From an uncultured Oscillospiraceae bacterium (GTDB lineage: Bacteria; Bacillota; Clostridia; Oscillospirales; Ruminococcaceae): 64,000 nucleotides of DNA. Below are positions 49,540 to 58,416 of this stretch, in pieces. Below the pieces are notes generated by a model. The model worked only from the letters and a program-made list of their open reading frames with translations, was not told where the DNA came from and made no database searches. The DNA lies in contig CAKSLF010000005.1 of assembly GCA_934466455.1 (NCBI GenBank), positions 1 through 64,000 on the forward strand, given 5' to 3'. The position numbers and the translations under genes were made by a program. How positions within the stretch are numbered: the first letter of the stretch is position 1; each line of letters begins with the position of its first letter.

Positions 49540-51654
49540 TTGTTCGAAAATTACAGAGTGTTTGAAACCGAACTCGCCGGAAGAAAAATAACCTTTGAAA
49601 CCGGCAAAATGTGCGCTCTTGCAAATGCTTCCGTATTGGTAAGATACGGCGACACCGCAGTGCTTTGCAACGCCACCGCAAGCAAAACCCCAAGAGAGGG
49701 AATCGACTATTTCCCGCTTTCCGTCGATTTTGACGAAAAGCTCTATTCCGTCGGCAAAATTCCCGGTTCTTTCCCAAGAAGAGAAGGTCGCCCCACCGAC
49801 CGTGCCATTCTTGACAGCCGTGTTGTTGACCGCCCGATGCGTCCCCTTTTCCCAAAAGATATGAGAAACGACTGCTCCGTCGTTATGTCCGCACTTTCCG
49901 TAGATCCGGATTATCCCTATGTAATCTGCGGTATGATAGGTGCTTCTATGGCTGTTGCAATATCCGATATTCCGTGGAACGGACCTATTGCAGGTTGCCA
50001 GGTTGCTCTTGTTGACGGCGAAATTATTCTTAACCCAACGGCAGAGCAGGAAGCAAAATCCGATTTGCACCTTATCGTAAGCTCCACCGATAAAAAGGTA
50101 GTTATGATAGAAGCCGGCGCAAACGAGGTTGATAACGAAACCATGCTCAAGGCGATTATGACCGCCCATGAGGAAAATGTTAAGATGGTAAACTTTATCA
50201 ACTCCGTCGTTGCCGAAATCGGAAAGCCGAAGTTCGATTATCAGGTAATCGAGGTTCCGCAGGAGCTTTTCGACGCAATTAAAGACTTTGCTATCGAGGA
50301 TGTAAAGAAAGCTCTCGATACCGATGACAAAAATGTCCGCGACGCAGCTCTTCAGCCCATTATTGCGGCGATCCACGAGAAATTTGATGAAATTTATCCC
50401 GATGACATCGTAAAAATCGACGAGGCTATCTATAAGCTTCAAAAATATGTTGTCCGCCGCTGGCTTATTGATGAGGGCAAGCGTGTTGACGGAAGAGGAC
50501 TTAATGAGATCAGACCGCTTGCAGCGGAAGTCGGACTTCTTCCGAGAGCGCACGGTTCCGGTATGTTCACAAGAGGACAGACCCAGGTGCTCACCGTTGC
50601 AACTCTCGGCATTATGTCCGAGGCGCAGGAGCTTGACGGTATTGACGGCGTGACCAGCAAACGCTATATGCACCAGTACAATATGCCGTCTTACTCCGTT
50701 GGCGAAACCAGACCCTCCAGAGGTCCCGGAAGAAGAGAAATCGGTCACGGCGCACTTGCGGAAAGAGCACTGGAGCCGGTTATCCCCTCCGTTGAAGAAT
50801 TCCCTTATGCAATCCGCCTTGTTTCCGAGGTCCTTTCCTCCAACGGCTCAACAAGCCAGGGCGCAATCTGCGGTTCCACCCTTGCTCTTATGGATGCGGG
50901 CGTTCCGATTAAAAAGCCCGTTGCCGGTATCTCCTGCGGCCTTATCACCGAGGGCGAACGCTGGATGACTATGGTAGATATTCAGGGACTCGAGGATTTC
51001 TTCGGCGATATGGACTTTAAGGTCGCCGGAACAAAAGACGGCATTACCGCAATCCAGATGGACCTTAAATGCGACGGTCTTACCCCCGAAATCATTAAAG
51101 AGGCTCTTGATAAAACCGAAAAAGCAAGACTCTATATCCTCAACGATATTATGGCTCCCGCCATTGCGGAGCCGAGAGCGGAGCTTTCCAAATATGCTCC
51201 AAAGATGATGAGCATGGTCATTGATACCGAGAAGATCCGTGATGTTATCGGCTCCGGCGGCAAGACCATTCAGAAAATCTGCGCAGAGTGCGATGTTAAG
51301 ATTGATGTTGAAGAGGACGGTCATGTATTCGTTTCCGGTATGGATTCCGATAATGTTCGCCGTGCAATCCAGATAATCAAGACCATTACCATGGATCCCG
51401 AGGTCGGTGCAATCTATACCGGCAAAGTGACCCGCCTTATGCAGTTCGGCGCATTTGTGGAAATTGCCCCCGGCAAGGAAGGACTCTGCCATATCTCAAA
51501 GCTTGACACAAAGCGTGTTGATAAGGTTGAAGATGTTGTAAGACCCGGCGACGAAATCGTCGTTAAGGTAGTCGAAATCGACCAGCAGGGAAGAATCAAC
51601 CTTTCCCGCAAGGACGCTCTTGCCGATATTGAAGCGCACCAGAAGAAAAAATAA
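49540..51654 (+). CDS. pnp: Polyribonucleotide nucleotidyltransferase (PNPase)
   Basis: A TTG start at 49540 follows CGGAGGAA. The 704-residue product has the first RNase PH domain (FENYRVFETELAGRKITFET, RYGDTAVLCNATAS), helical linker (about 240-320), second RNase PH domain (RPLAAEVGLLPRAHGSG, TRGQTQVLTVATLG, with the active-site stretch FFGDMDFKVAGTKDGITAIQ), KH domain (RDVIGSGGKTIQKICAEC, about 565) and S1 domain (TGKVTRLMQFGAFVEIAPG, about 630). It degrades RNA 3'-5' by phosphorolysis. Confidence 0.98.
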   Translation: MFENYRVFETELAGRKITFETGKMCALANASVLVRYGDTAVLCNATASKTPREGIDYFPLSVDFDEKLYSVGKIPGSFPRREGRPTDRAILDSRVVDRPMRPLFPKDMRNDCSVVMSALSVDPDYPYVICGMIGASMAVAISDIPWNGPIAGCQVALVDGEIILNPTAEQEAKSDLHLIVSSTDKKVVMIEAGANEVDNETMLKAIMTAHEENVKMVNFINSVVAEIGKPKFDYQVIEVPQELFDAIKDFAIEDVKKALDTDDKNVRDAALQPIIAAIHEKFDEIYPDDIVKIDEAIYKLQKYVVRRWLIDEGKRVDGRGLNEIRPLAAEVGLLPRAHGSGMFTRGQTQVLTVATLGIMSEAQELDGIDGVTSKRYMHQYNMPSYSVGETRPSRGPGRREIGHGALAERALEPVIPSVEEFPYAIRLVSEVLSSNGSTSQGAICGSTLALMDAGVPIKKPVAGISCGLITEGERWMTMVDIQGLEDFFGDMDFKVAGTKDGITAIQMDLKCDGLTPEIIKEALDKTEKARLYILNDIMAPAIAEPRAELSKYAPKMMSMVIDTEKIRDVIGSGGKTIQKICAECDVKIDVEEDGHVFVSGMDSDNVRRAIQIIKTITMDPEVGAIYTGKVTRLMQFGAFVEIAPGKEGLCHISKLDTKRVDKVEDVVRPGDEIVVKVVEIDQQGRINLSRKDALADIEAHQKKK

Positions 51655-51662
51655 TTGCCCTA

Positions 51663-51696
51663 AAAAAAGCCGCCCTTTATCCAAGGACGGCTTTTT
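51663..51696 (+). terminator. Terminator after pnp
   Basis: The stem AAAGCCGCCCTT pairs AAGGACGGCTTT (one G-T), followed by Ts. Confidence 0.85.
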
Positions 51697-51771
51697 GATA
51701 TATAATTACCCGCTTTTTTGAAATTTTGCAGAAAAAACGCATTTTTAATCTGTATATATTAAATAAAGGGC

Positions 51772-51800
51772 TTGAAATTCGGAAATATATATGATAAAAT
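51772..51800 (+). promoter_or_regulatory. Promoter of the rimP-nusA-infB operon
   Basis: TTGAAA (51772-51777), 17-bp spacer, TAAAAT (51795-51800). Confidence 0.65.
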
Positions 51801-51892
51801 ATGTTATAGCAGAATATTAGAGTAAGGTGAAAGAGTGGGAACAGAAAGCCCGCTCTTTTCTGTTGATTAAGCAATTTTGGGAGGTGCTGTTT

Positions 51893-52402
51893 TTGGCAGA
51901 GGGAAAAAAGAAAAACACGGCGCAGCTTTGTGCAGAGCTTGCGATGCCGGTGGCAAAAAGCCTTGGCGTAGAGCTTTGGGATGTTCGCTTTGAAAAAGAG
52001 GGTACGGAATGGTATCTGCGCTTTTTTATTGATAAAGACGGGCTGACCATTGAGGACTGCGAAAATTTCAGCCGTGCAATGGATCCCATTCTTGATGAAG
52101 CAGACCCCATAGAAAAACGCTATGTTATGGAGGTTTCCTCCCCGGGAATAGAGCGTAAGCTTATTACCGAGGAGCAAATTCGCCGCTATCTCGGCTATCT
52201 TGCAACGGTAAAATTTATCCGTGCCCCCGAAGGGTATAATCAAAGGGAATTTTTGCTCCAGCTTAATGCGATTGAAAACGGAATAATAACCGCAGAGCAG
52301 GAGGACGGCACTATTATGACCTTCCCAAAAAGCGATACGGCTTATATCAAGCTCTATTATGACTTTGACAACGATACGATGGCGGACAATTCCGCTGAAT
52401 AA
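51893..52402 (+). CDS. rimP: Ribosome maturation factor RimP
   Basis: A TTG start at 51893 fits GGGAGGTG; the in-frame ATG at 51827 has no site. The 169-residue product has an N-terminal alpha/beta domain (LGVELWDVRFEKEGTEWYLR, DGLTIEDCENFSRAMDPIL, YVMEVSSPGIERKL) and a C-terminal SH3-like domain (about 95-160). It assists 30S assembly. It is first in the conserved operon with nusA and infB. Confidence 0.96.
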   Translation: MAEGKKKNTAQLCAELAMPVAKSLGVELWDVRFEKEGTEWYLRFFIDKDGLTIEDCENFSRAMDPILDEADPIEKRYVMEVSSPGIERKLITEEQIRRYLGYLATVKFIRAPEGYNQREFLLQLNAIENGIITAEQEDGTIMTFPKSDTAYIKLYYDFDNDTMADNSAE

Positions 52403-52420
52403 CAGGAGGAATCTTAAAAA

Positions 52421-53473
52421 ATGAACGCAGAATTTTTTGAAGCTCTTAAACTTCTTGAAGCGGAAAAGGGCATTTCGGTGGAATATCTTTGCGAAAAGAT
52501 AGAAAACGCCATTGCCATCGCAATCAGAAAGGACTATGCCGGAATCGAAGATGTAAAGGTAGTTATCGACCCGGAAAGCCAAACCTTTGAGGTTGCCCTT
52601 CGCAAAACCGTTGCGGAAACGGTTGAGGATCCCGCAAACCAGATAAGCATTGAGCAGGCGGCAAAATACGATAAAAAAGCCCAAATCGGAGATGTCGTGG
52701 ATATTCCTCTTGAAACAAAGCAGTTCGGACGCATCGCTGCCCAAACGGCAAAGCATGTTATCAAACAGGGAATAAGAGAAGCGGAAAGAGGTCAGGTGCT
52801 CAAGGAGTTCCAAAGCCGTGAGCACGAGATTATTACCGCAACCGTTGTGAGCACCGACCCGGTAAGAGGAAATGTTACCCTTGAGATTGACCACAACGAA
52901 GCGTATTTGCTTAAATCCGAGCAAATCCCCGGCGAAACCTTTGAAGACGGCGAGCGCATAAAGGTTTATGTGGTCGAGGTCGCAAATTCCGAAAGAGGTC
53001 CAAAGGTTATGATTTCCCGCACCCACCCCGGTCTTGTAAAACGCCTGTTTGAGATTGAGGTTCCGGAGGTTTATGAGGGAACGGTTGAAATAAAAGCGGT
53101 TTCCAGAGAAGCAGGTTCCCGCACAAAGCTTGCCGTATGGAGCAAGGACCCGGATGTCGACGCCGTAGGTGCCTGCATCGGCGCAAGAGGAGCCCGTGTT
53201 GCAAAAATCGTTGACGAGCTTGGCGGAGAAAAGATTGATGTTGTACAATATTCCGAGGATCCGGTAGAATTTATTTCTGCTGCACTTTCTCCCGCAAAGG
53301 TTGTTTCCGTGGAGGTTGACCCGGAGGGCAGCCGTTCCTGCAAGGTAAAGGTTCCGGACGAACAGCTTTCCCTTGCTATCGGCAACAGAGGACAGAACGC
53401 AAGACTTGCCGCAAAGCTGACCGGTTGGAAAATTGATATTAAACCGGAAAGCGGATTTTTCGGCGAGGAATGA
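52421..53473 (+). CDS. nusA: Transcription termination/antitermination factor NusA
   Basis: The 350-residue product has the N-terminal RNA polymerase-binding domain (about 1-125), S1 (about 130-200, VVSTDPVRGNVTLEID), KH1 (RTHPGLVKRLFEIEVPEV, REAGSRTKLAVWSKD, ACIGARGARVAKIVDELGGE) and KH2 (QLSLAIGNRGQNARLAAKLT). It lacks the acidic C-terminal repeats, as is normal for Firmicutes. Confidence 0.98.
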   Translation: MNAEFFEALKLLEAEKGISVEYLCEKIENAIAIAIRKDYAGIEDVKVVIDPESQTFEVALRKTVAETVEDPANQISIEQAAKYDKKAQIGDVVDIPLETKQFGRIAAQTAKHVIKQGIREAERGQVLKEFQSREHEIITATVVSTDPVRGNVTLEIDHNEAYLLKSEQIPGETFEDGERIKVYVVEVANSERGPKVMISRTHPGLVKRLFEIEVPEVYEGTVEIKAVSREAGSRTKLAVWSKDPDVDAVGACIGARGARVAKIVDELGGEKIDVVQYSEDPVEFISAALSPAKVVSVEVDPEGSRSCKVKVPDEQLSLAIGNRGQNARLAAKLTGWKIDIKPESGFFGEE

Positions 53474-53520
53474 TATAAAATAGAGGCAAAAGAGTTTTTT
53501 CGGAAGGAGTGAGAAGCACT

Positions 53521-53787
53521 TTGAAAAAAATACCTATGAGAATGTGCACCGGCTGCGGCGAGATGAAGCCGAAAAAAGAGCTTGTGCGAGTGGTAAAAAG
53601 CCCGGAGGGAGAGATTTCTCTTGATAAAACCGGAAGAAGCCCCGGAAGGGGAGCTTATGTCTGCCAAAACCCGGATTGCCTTAAAAAAGCAAGAAAGTCA
53701 AGGCGGCTTGAAAAAGTATTTGCTTCTCAAATACCCGAAGAGGTCTATGACGCATTGGAAAGGGAGCTTTGTACCGATGCCGGCTGA
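53521..53787 (+). CDS. ylxR: YlxR-family RNA-binding protein (DUF448)
   Basis: A TTG start at 53521 follows AAGGAGTGAG; a GTG at 53509 lies inside that site. The 88-residue product has MRMCTGCGEMKPKKELVRVV, GRSPGRGAYVC and CLKKARKSRRLEKVF, the conserved DUF448 nucleic-acid-binding pattern. It lies between nusA and ylxQ as usual; in Clostridia YlxR has been linked to RNase P. The next start overlaps its end. Confidence 0.93.
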   Translation: MKKIPMRMCTGCGEMKPKKELVRVVKSPEGEISLDKTGRSPGRGAYVCQNPDCLKKARKSRRLEKVFASQIPEEVYDALERELCTDAG

Positions 53788-54100
53788 CAAAATATCGGGA
53801 ATGCTTGGGCTTTGCAGAAGAGCGGGAAAGCTTGTTATGGGCTTTGATATAACTGCGGAAGCGATCGCAAAGAAGAACGCCGCAGCGGTTTTCTTCGCAA
53901 AAGACGCTTCCGACCGAACCGTTCGGGAAATAAGCCGAAAAGCGGACGAAGCCGGAATCCCGGCAAGGGTGCTGCCCCTTACAATGGACGAAATCAGCTA
54001 TGCCGTTGCGAAACGAGCGGGCGTGCTCGCAGTTTGCGACAGCGGATTTGCCGGCAGTATTGAAAAACTGCTTTGCCCGGGTGCCGAGGGCACAAAATAA
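53777..54100 (+). CDS. ylxQ: L7Ae/YlxQ-family ribosomal-associated protein
   Basis: The ATG at 53777 overlaps ylxR by 11 bp. The 107-residue product has KISGMLGLCRRAGKLVMGFD, AAVFFAKDASDRTVREI and KRAGVLAVCD, the L7Ae/L30e fold that binds kink-turn RNA. YlxQ is commonly placed here; its RNA target is unknown. Confidence 0.9.
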   Translation: MPADKISGMLGLCRRAGKLVMGFDITAEAIAKKNAAAVFFAKDASDRTVREISRKADEAGIPARVLPLTMDEISYAVAKRAGVLAVCDSGFAGSIEKLLCPGAEGTK

Positions 54101-54150
54101 TTTACGCATATCGCAAACGAACAGCACGAAATTAGGAGGGAAACGCTTAT

Positions 54151-57069
54151 ATGGTAGAAAACATTAAATATAAAGTTGCCGATGTGGCAAAGGACCTTAA
54201 ACTCCCGTTAAAGGATGTTATAGACACCCTTGGCGAGAAGTTTTCGGCAAAAAAAGCGCAGACGGCTCTTACGGAAGAAGAACTGAACTATGTTTTTGAG
54301 CATTATACTAAGGCAAAGGAAGTAACAAGCTTTGCTTCCTATTTTGCTATGGCAAATCAGCCAAAAGAGGAAGCTAAAGCGGAAGAGCCCAAAAAGGAAG
54401 AAAAGAAAACTGCACCCAAGGCGGAAAAGAAGCCTGCGGAAAAGCCTGCACCCAAGTCGGAGCAGAAGCCTGCGGAGAAACCCGCACCCAAGGCGGAAAA
54501 GAAGCCTGCGGAAAAGCCCGCACCCAAGGCAGAGCAGAAGCCTGCGGAGAAGCCCGCACCCAAGTCGGAGCAGAAGCCTGCGGAAAAGCCCATACCCAAG
54601 GCAGAGCAGAAGCCTGCGGAAAAGCCCATACCCAAGTCGGAGCAGAAGCCTGCGGAACGCTCGGTCCAGAAGCAGGAGCGCAGCGACAGACCGCAGAATA
54701 ATCAACAGAACGGACAGAACCGTTTTGGCGATAAACCCCAGCAGGGCGAAAGAAGAAACGACCGTTTCGGCGACAGACAGCAGAACAATCAGCAGAACGG
54801 ACAGAACCGCTTTGGCGACAGACCCCAGCAGGGCGAAAGAAGAAACGACCGTTTCGGCGACAGACCGCAGAATAATCAGCAGGGCGGACAGAGCCGTTTT
54901 GGCGACAGACCGCAGCAGAACGGGCAAAACCGCTTTGGCGATAAGCCCCAATTCCAGAAAAACGACCGCTTTGGCGGCGGATTTGATAAAGACAGCGACA
55001 ACAACGGCGGTCACCGTCACGAGCCGAAAAAACCGGTTGAGCGCAAGCCCAGACCCGGTAATCTTCCGCCGGCGGAAAAGCTTGCGGCAGGCACAGCCCA
55101 TGTTGATATGAGTGCGGCGAACATCGAGCTTGATAAATACAATGAAAAGTATGAGCAGATTGCGCCGTCCTCCTCTATGTCCGACAGTTATACCAATAAG
55201 CAGAAGCTTACTCAGCGTTCCAAACAGCAGGGCAAGCCGAAGCAGAGCAAAAAAGAGCAGGAACAGGCAAAGCTTAAAAAGCTTGAGATGGAGCGTCAAC
55301 GCCGTCAGAAGCTTGAAATTACTCTTCCCGATGAAATAACCGTCGGCGACCTTGCTCTCAAGCTAAAGGTCACCTCTGCCGAAATTATCAAACGCCTTAT
55401 GATGCAGGGCATGATGGTTTCCGTAAACGAAATGATAGATTACGATACAGCCGCCCTTGTTGCAATGGATATAGGCGCAAAGGTTGAGCACGAGGTTGTT
55501 GTTACGATAGAGGACCGCCTTATCGACGACAGCGAGGACGATGCGGGAAATCTTGTTCCCCGTGACCCGGTTGTCTGTGTTATGGGTCATGTTGACCACG
55601 GCAAAACCTCAATACTTGATGTTATCCGTCAGGCAAATGTCGCTGCGGGAGAAGCGGGCGGCATTACTCAGCATATCGGTGCATACAGAGTAAAAACCGA
55701 GGGCGGAAGATACATCACCTTCCTTGATACCCCCGGACACGAAGCATTTACCGCAATGCGTGCAAGAGGCGCACTTTGCACCGATATAGCAATTCTTGTT
55801 GTTGCGGCGGACGACGGCATTATGCCCCAGACCGTTGAAGCAATCAACCATGCAAAAGCAGCGAATGTTTCCATAATCGTTGCAATCAATAAAATTGATA
55901 AACCCGGCGCAAATGTCGAGAGAGTTATGGAGGGTCTTACCGAATACGGTCTTGTTCCCGAGGAATGGGGCGGCGATGTTATCTGCGTTCCCGTTTCCGC
56001 AAAGACTCACGAAAATATTCCGACCCTTCTCGAAATGGTTACTCTTGTTGCGGATGTTAAAGAGCTTAAAGCCAACCCCGACAGAATGGCAAAGGGAACC
56101 GTTATCGAATCCCGTCTTGATAAGGGCAGAGGTCCGGTTGCCACGGTTCTTGTACAAAACGGAACTCTTCATACCGGCGATGTTGTAATTGCGGGAACCG
56201 CCGTCGGCAAGGTAAGAATTATGACCGACGATAAAGGCAACAAAGTTGAAACGGCAGGTCCCTCAATTCCTGTTGAAATAACCGGTCTTGACAGCGTTCC
56301 CACCGGCGGCGACACCTTTAACGCCGTTAAGGACGAAAAGCTTGCAAGAGAGCTTGTTGAACAGCGTGAATATGAGGCAAAGCAGGAACAGTTTAAGGCA
56401 TACCAGAAGGTAACTCTTGATAACCTCTTCAGCCAGATTGCGGAGGGAGAAATTAAAGAACTGCCTATAATCGTAAAAGCCGATGTCCAGGGCTCCGTTG
56501 AGGCGGTAAAACAATCCCTTGAAAAGCTCTCTAACGATGAGGTTCATGTTAAGGTAATCCACGGTGCGGTAGGCGCAGTAAACGAGTCCGATGTCATGCT
56601 TGCACAGGTTTCCAATGCAATTATAGTAGGCTTTAATGTCCGTCCGGATTCCACCGCCCGTGACAATGCCGCAAGAGAGGGCGTGGAAATTCGCCTCTAT
56701 CGTGTAATCTACGACGCAATCGAGGAAATAAAAGCCGCAATGAACGGTATGCTTGCTCCTAAGTACCGTGATGTTGACCTCGGCAGAGCCGAGGTTCGCC
56801 AGGTATATAAAATCAGCAGCGTAGGAACCGTTGCAGGCTGCTATGTGCTCGAGGGCAAAATTACAAGAAACGCAAATATCCGTGTTGTTCGTGACGGCAT
56901 TATTATTGCCGACGATAAGCTCGACAGCCTTAAACGCTTTAAGGACGATGTTAAAGAGGTTGCCCAGGGCTATGAATGCGGTATGACCCTTACTAAGTTT
57001 AACGATATTAAAGAGGGCGATGTTTTTGAAGCGTATATCGTGGAGGAATATCGTGAAAACGCCAACTGA
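54151..57069 (+). CDS. infB: Translation initiation factor IF-2 with long repetitive N-terminus
   Basis: The 972-residue product is long for IF2. The N-terminal IF2_N helix (KYKVADVAKDLKLPLKDVID) is followed by a Lys/Pro/Ala/Glu tandem repeat (about 94-177) and a Gln/Asn/Arg/Gly repeat (about 182-267), then a second IF2_N motif (about 398-450, ITVGDLALKLKVTSAEIIKR). The G domain is from residue 479 (GHVDHGKTS, DTPGHEAF, NKID), and C-terminal domains bind fMet-tRNA and IF1/50S (VKADVQGSVEAVKQSLEKL, SSVGTVAGCYVLEGKI). The repeats lie between the two helical motifs and are probably disordered. Confidence 0.98.
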   Translation: MVENIKYKVADVAKDLKLPLKDVIDTLGEKFSAKKAQTALTEEELNYVFEHYTKAKEVTSFASYFAMANQPKEEAKAEEPKKEEKKTAPKAEKKPAEKPAPKSEQKPAEKPAPKAEKKPAEKPAPKAEQKPAEKPAPKSEQKPAEKPIPKAEQKPAEKPIPKSEQKPAERSVQKQERSDRPQNNQQNGQNRFGDKPQQGERRNDRFGDRQQNNQQNGQNRFGDRPQQGERRNDRFGDRPQNNQQGGQSRFGDRPQQNGQNRFGDKPQFQKNDRFGGGFDKDSDNNGGHRHEPKKPVERKPRPGNLPPAEKLAAGTAHVDMSAANIELDKYNEKYEQIAPSSSMSDSYTNKQKLTQRSKQQGKPKQSKKEQEQAKLKKLEMERQRRQKLEITLPDEITVGDLALKLKVTSAEIIKRLMMQGMMVSVNEMIDYDTAALVAMDIGAKVEHEVVVTIEDRLIDDSEDDAGNLVPRDPVVCVMGHVDHGKTSILDVIRQANVAAGEAGGITQHIGAYRVKTEGGRYITFLDTPGHEAFTAMRARGALCTDIAILVVAADDGIMPQTVEAINHAKAANVSIIVAINKIDKPGANVERVMEGLTEYGLVPEEWGGDVICVPVSAKTHENIPTLLEMVTLVADVKELKANPDRMAKGTVIESRLDKGRGPVATVLVQNGTLHTGDVVIAGTAVGKVRIMTDDKGNKVETAGPSIPVEITGLDSVPTGGDTFNAVKDEKLARELVEQREYEAKQEQFKAYQKVTLDNLFSQIAEGEIKELPIIVKADVQGSVEAVKQSLEKLSNDEVHVKVIHGAVGAVNESDVMLAQVSNAIIVGFNVRPDSTARDNAAREGVEIRLYRVIYDAIEEIKAAMNGMLAPKYRDVDLGRAEVRQVYKISSVGTVAGCYVLEGKITRNANIRVVRDGIIIADDKLDSLKRFKDDVKEVAQGYECGMTLTKFNDIKEGDVFEAYIVEEYRENAN
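54430..54681 (+). repeat. Seven 36-bp tandem repeats in infB (KPAEKPAPK-AEQ/SEQ)
   Basis: Six near-perfect 12-codon units begin at 54430 and repeat every 36 bp, differing mainly by Ala/Ser, Gln/Lys and Ala/Ile codons. A seventh unit (54646) degenerates. Confidence 0.9.
54694..54951 (+). repeat. 87-bp tandem repeats in infB (NNQQNGQNRFGD type)
   Basis: Two near-identical 29-codon units (54694, 54781) are followed by partial copies from 54868. Each contains RFGD and GERRNDRFGD. Confidence 0.88.
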
Positions 57070-57081
57070 TAAGGAGGCAAT

Positions 57082-57429
57082 ATGGCAGGATTCAAACTTG
57101 GAAGAACAAGCGAGGATATTCGGCGCGAGCTTATGGATATTCTTCGTAATATGAAGGATCCCCGGATTTCCGGCGGAATGATAAGCATTGTTCGGGTGGA
57201 GCTTACAAACGACCTTTCCCATTGCAAGGTTTATATAAGCGCACTTGAGGGCATGGAAAAGGCAAAGGAGGCGGCAAAGGTTCTCGGAAAAGCCGCCGGT
57301 TTTGTCCGCCACGAGCTTATGACGAGGCTTGAGCTTAGAAAGGTGCCGGAGTTGCACTTTATTGCAGATGATTCCATTGAGCACAGCGCAGATATTCAGC
57401 GGATTTTAAGAGAAATCGGCGAAAACTGA
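57082..57429 (+). CDS. rbfA: 30S ribosome-binding factor A
   Basis: The 115-residue KH-fold product begins with the conserved RTSEDIRRELMDILRNMKDP, then MISIVRVELTNDLSHCKVYI and the C-terminal ELHFIADDSIEHSADI. It helps 16S rRNA 5'-end maturation and cold adaptation. It starts 12 bp after infB behind AAGGAGG. Confidence 0.96.
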   Translation: MAGFKLGRTSEDIRRELMDILRNMKDPRISGGMISIVRVELTNDLSHCKVYISALEGMEKAKEAAKVLGKAAGFVRHELMTRLELRKVPELHFIADDSIEHSADIQRILREIGEN

Positions 57430-57453
57430 TAAGCGGAAAGGGGAAAGGTTATT

Positions 57454-58416
57454 ATGGAAATCACCGTACAGCAATGCTGCAAAAGGCTTGAGCAAATGGA
57501 CGACATTGCGGTGCTTTGCCACCGCAATCCGGATGGGGATACTCTCGGCTGCGCCTTTGCCCTTAAATATATGTTGGAGCAGCTTGGAAAGCGGGTTCGG
57601 GTAGAATCTCACGACGGTTTTCCAAAGCAGTATTCTTATATGTATCCGGAAAACCGGTCGGAATTCGAGCCTAAGTTCGTTGTTGCGGTGGATGTTGCGG
57701 ACGAGGAACTTCTCGGGAGCAGCATGGATAAATATAAGGGCAGGGTCGATCTTTGTATCGACCACCATTCCTCAAACAAGCACTATGCGAAGGAATGGTG
57801 CGTAAGAAGCGATAATGCCGCCGCAGCCGAGATTATGGAGGACATCTGCGCCGGGCTTTCCGGCGTCAAGCTTACAAAGCTTATTGCGGATTGTATTTAT
57901 ACAGGCGTTTCCACCGATACGGGCTGCTTCCGCTATTCCAACACAACCGCACACAGCCATGAGGTTGCAGGAAGAATGTTTGCCGCCGGCTGCGATTTCA
58001 AAATGATAAACAGGGTGATGTTCGAGCTGAAATCTCCCTCCCGCATAGCCATCGAAAAAGAGGTGCTCTCCACTATGGAGTACCACTTTGATAAAAAATT
58101 TGCCCTTGTTTATATTACAAGGGAGATGATGGAGCGGGCGGGTGCGCTTGATTCCGAGCTTGAGGAGATTGCCTCCATGCCGCGCCAAATTGAGGGCGTG
58201 CTTGTGGGCGCAACCCTCCGCCAACGGGACGACGGCTATAAAATCTCTCTCAGAAGCGGCGAGGAGATAGATTCCGCAGAGCTTTGCGGAAGGCTTGGCG
58301 GCGGCGGGCACCGCTGCGCCTCCGGCTGTTTTGTCAAAGGCAGCCTTGAGGAAGCAAAAAAAGCGATAATCGCCGTTGTGGGAGCCGCCCTCGGCTACGG
58401 AGAAAAAGAATGTTAA
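57454..58416 (+). CDS. nrnA: DHH-family oligoribonuclease / pAp phosphatase NrnA
   Basis: The 320-residue product has an N-terminal DHH domain with CHRNPDGDTLG, VAVDVADEE, the DHH motif itself in CIDHHSSNKHYA, and ADCIYTGVSTDTGCFRYSNT. The C-terminal DHHA1 domain ends GRLGGGGHRCASGC. It degrades 2-5 base RNAs and 3'-phosphoadenosine 5'-phosphate. It sits between rbfA and truB, the usual Firmicutes order, and its end overlaps truB by 7 bp. Confidence 0.96.
   Translation: MEITVQQCCKRLEQMDDIAVLCHRNPDGDTLGCAFALKYMLEQLGKRVRVESHDGFPKQYSYMYPENRSEFEPKFVVAVDVADEELLGSSMDKYKGRVDLCIDHHSSNKHYAKEWCVRSDNAAAAEIMEDICAGLSGVKLTKLIADCIYTGVSTDTGCFRYSNTTAHSHEVAGRMFAAGCDFKMINRVMFELKSPSRIAIEKEVLSTMEYHFDKKFALVYITREMMERAGALDSELEEIASMPRQIEGVLVGATLRQRDDGYKISLRSGEEIDSAELCGRLGGGGHRCASGCFVKGSLEEAKKAIIAVVGAALGYGEKEC

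Noticed and set aside
54430..54951. CRISPR-like or minisatellite element
   Set aside because: The repeats keep the infB frame exactly and encode protein repeats.
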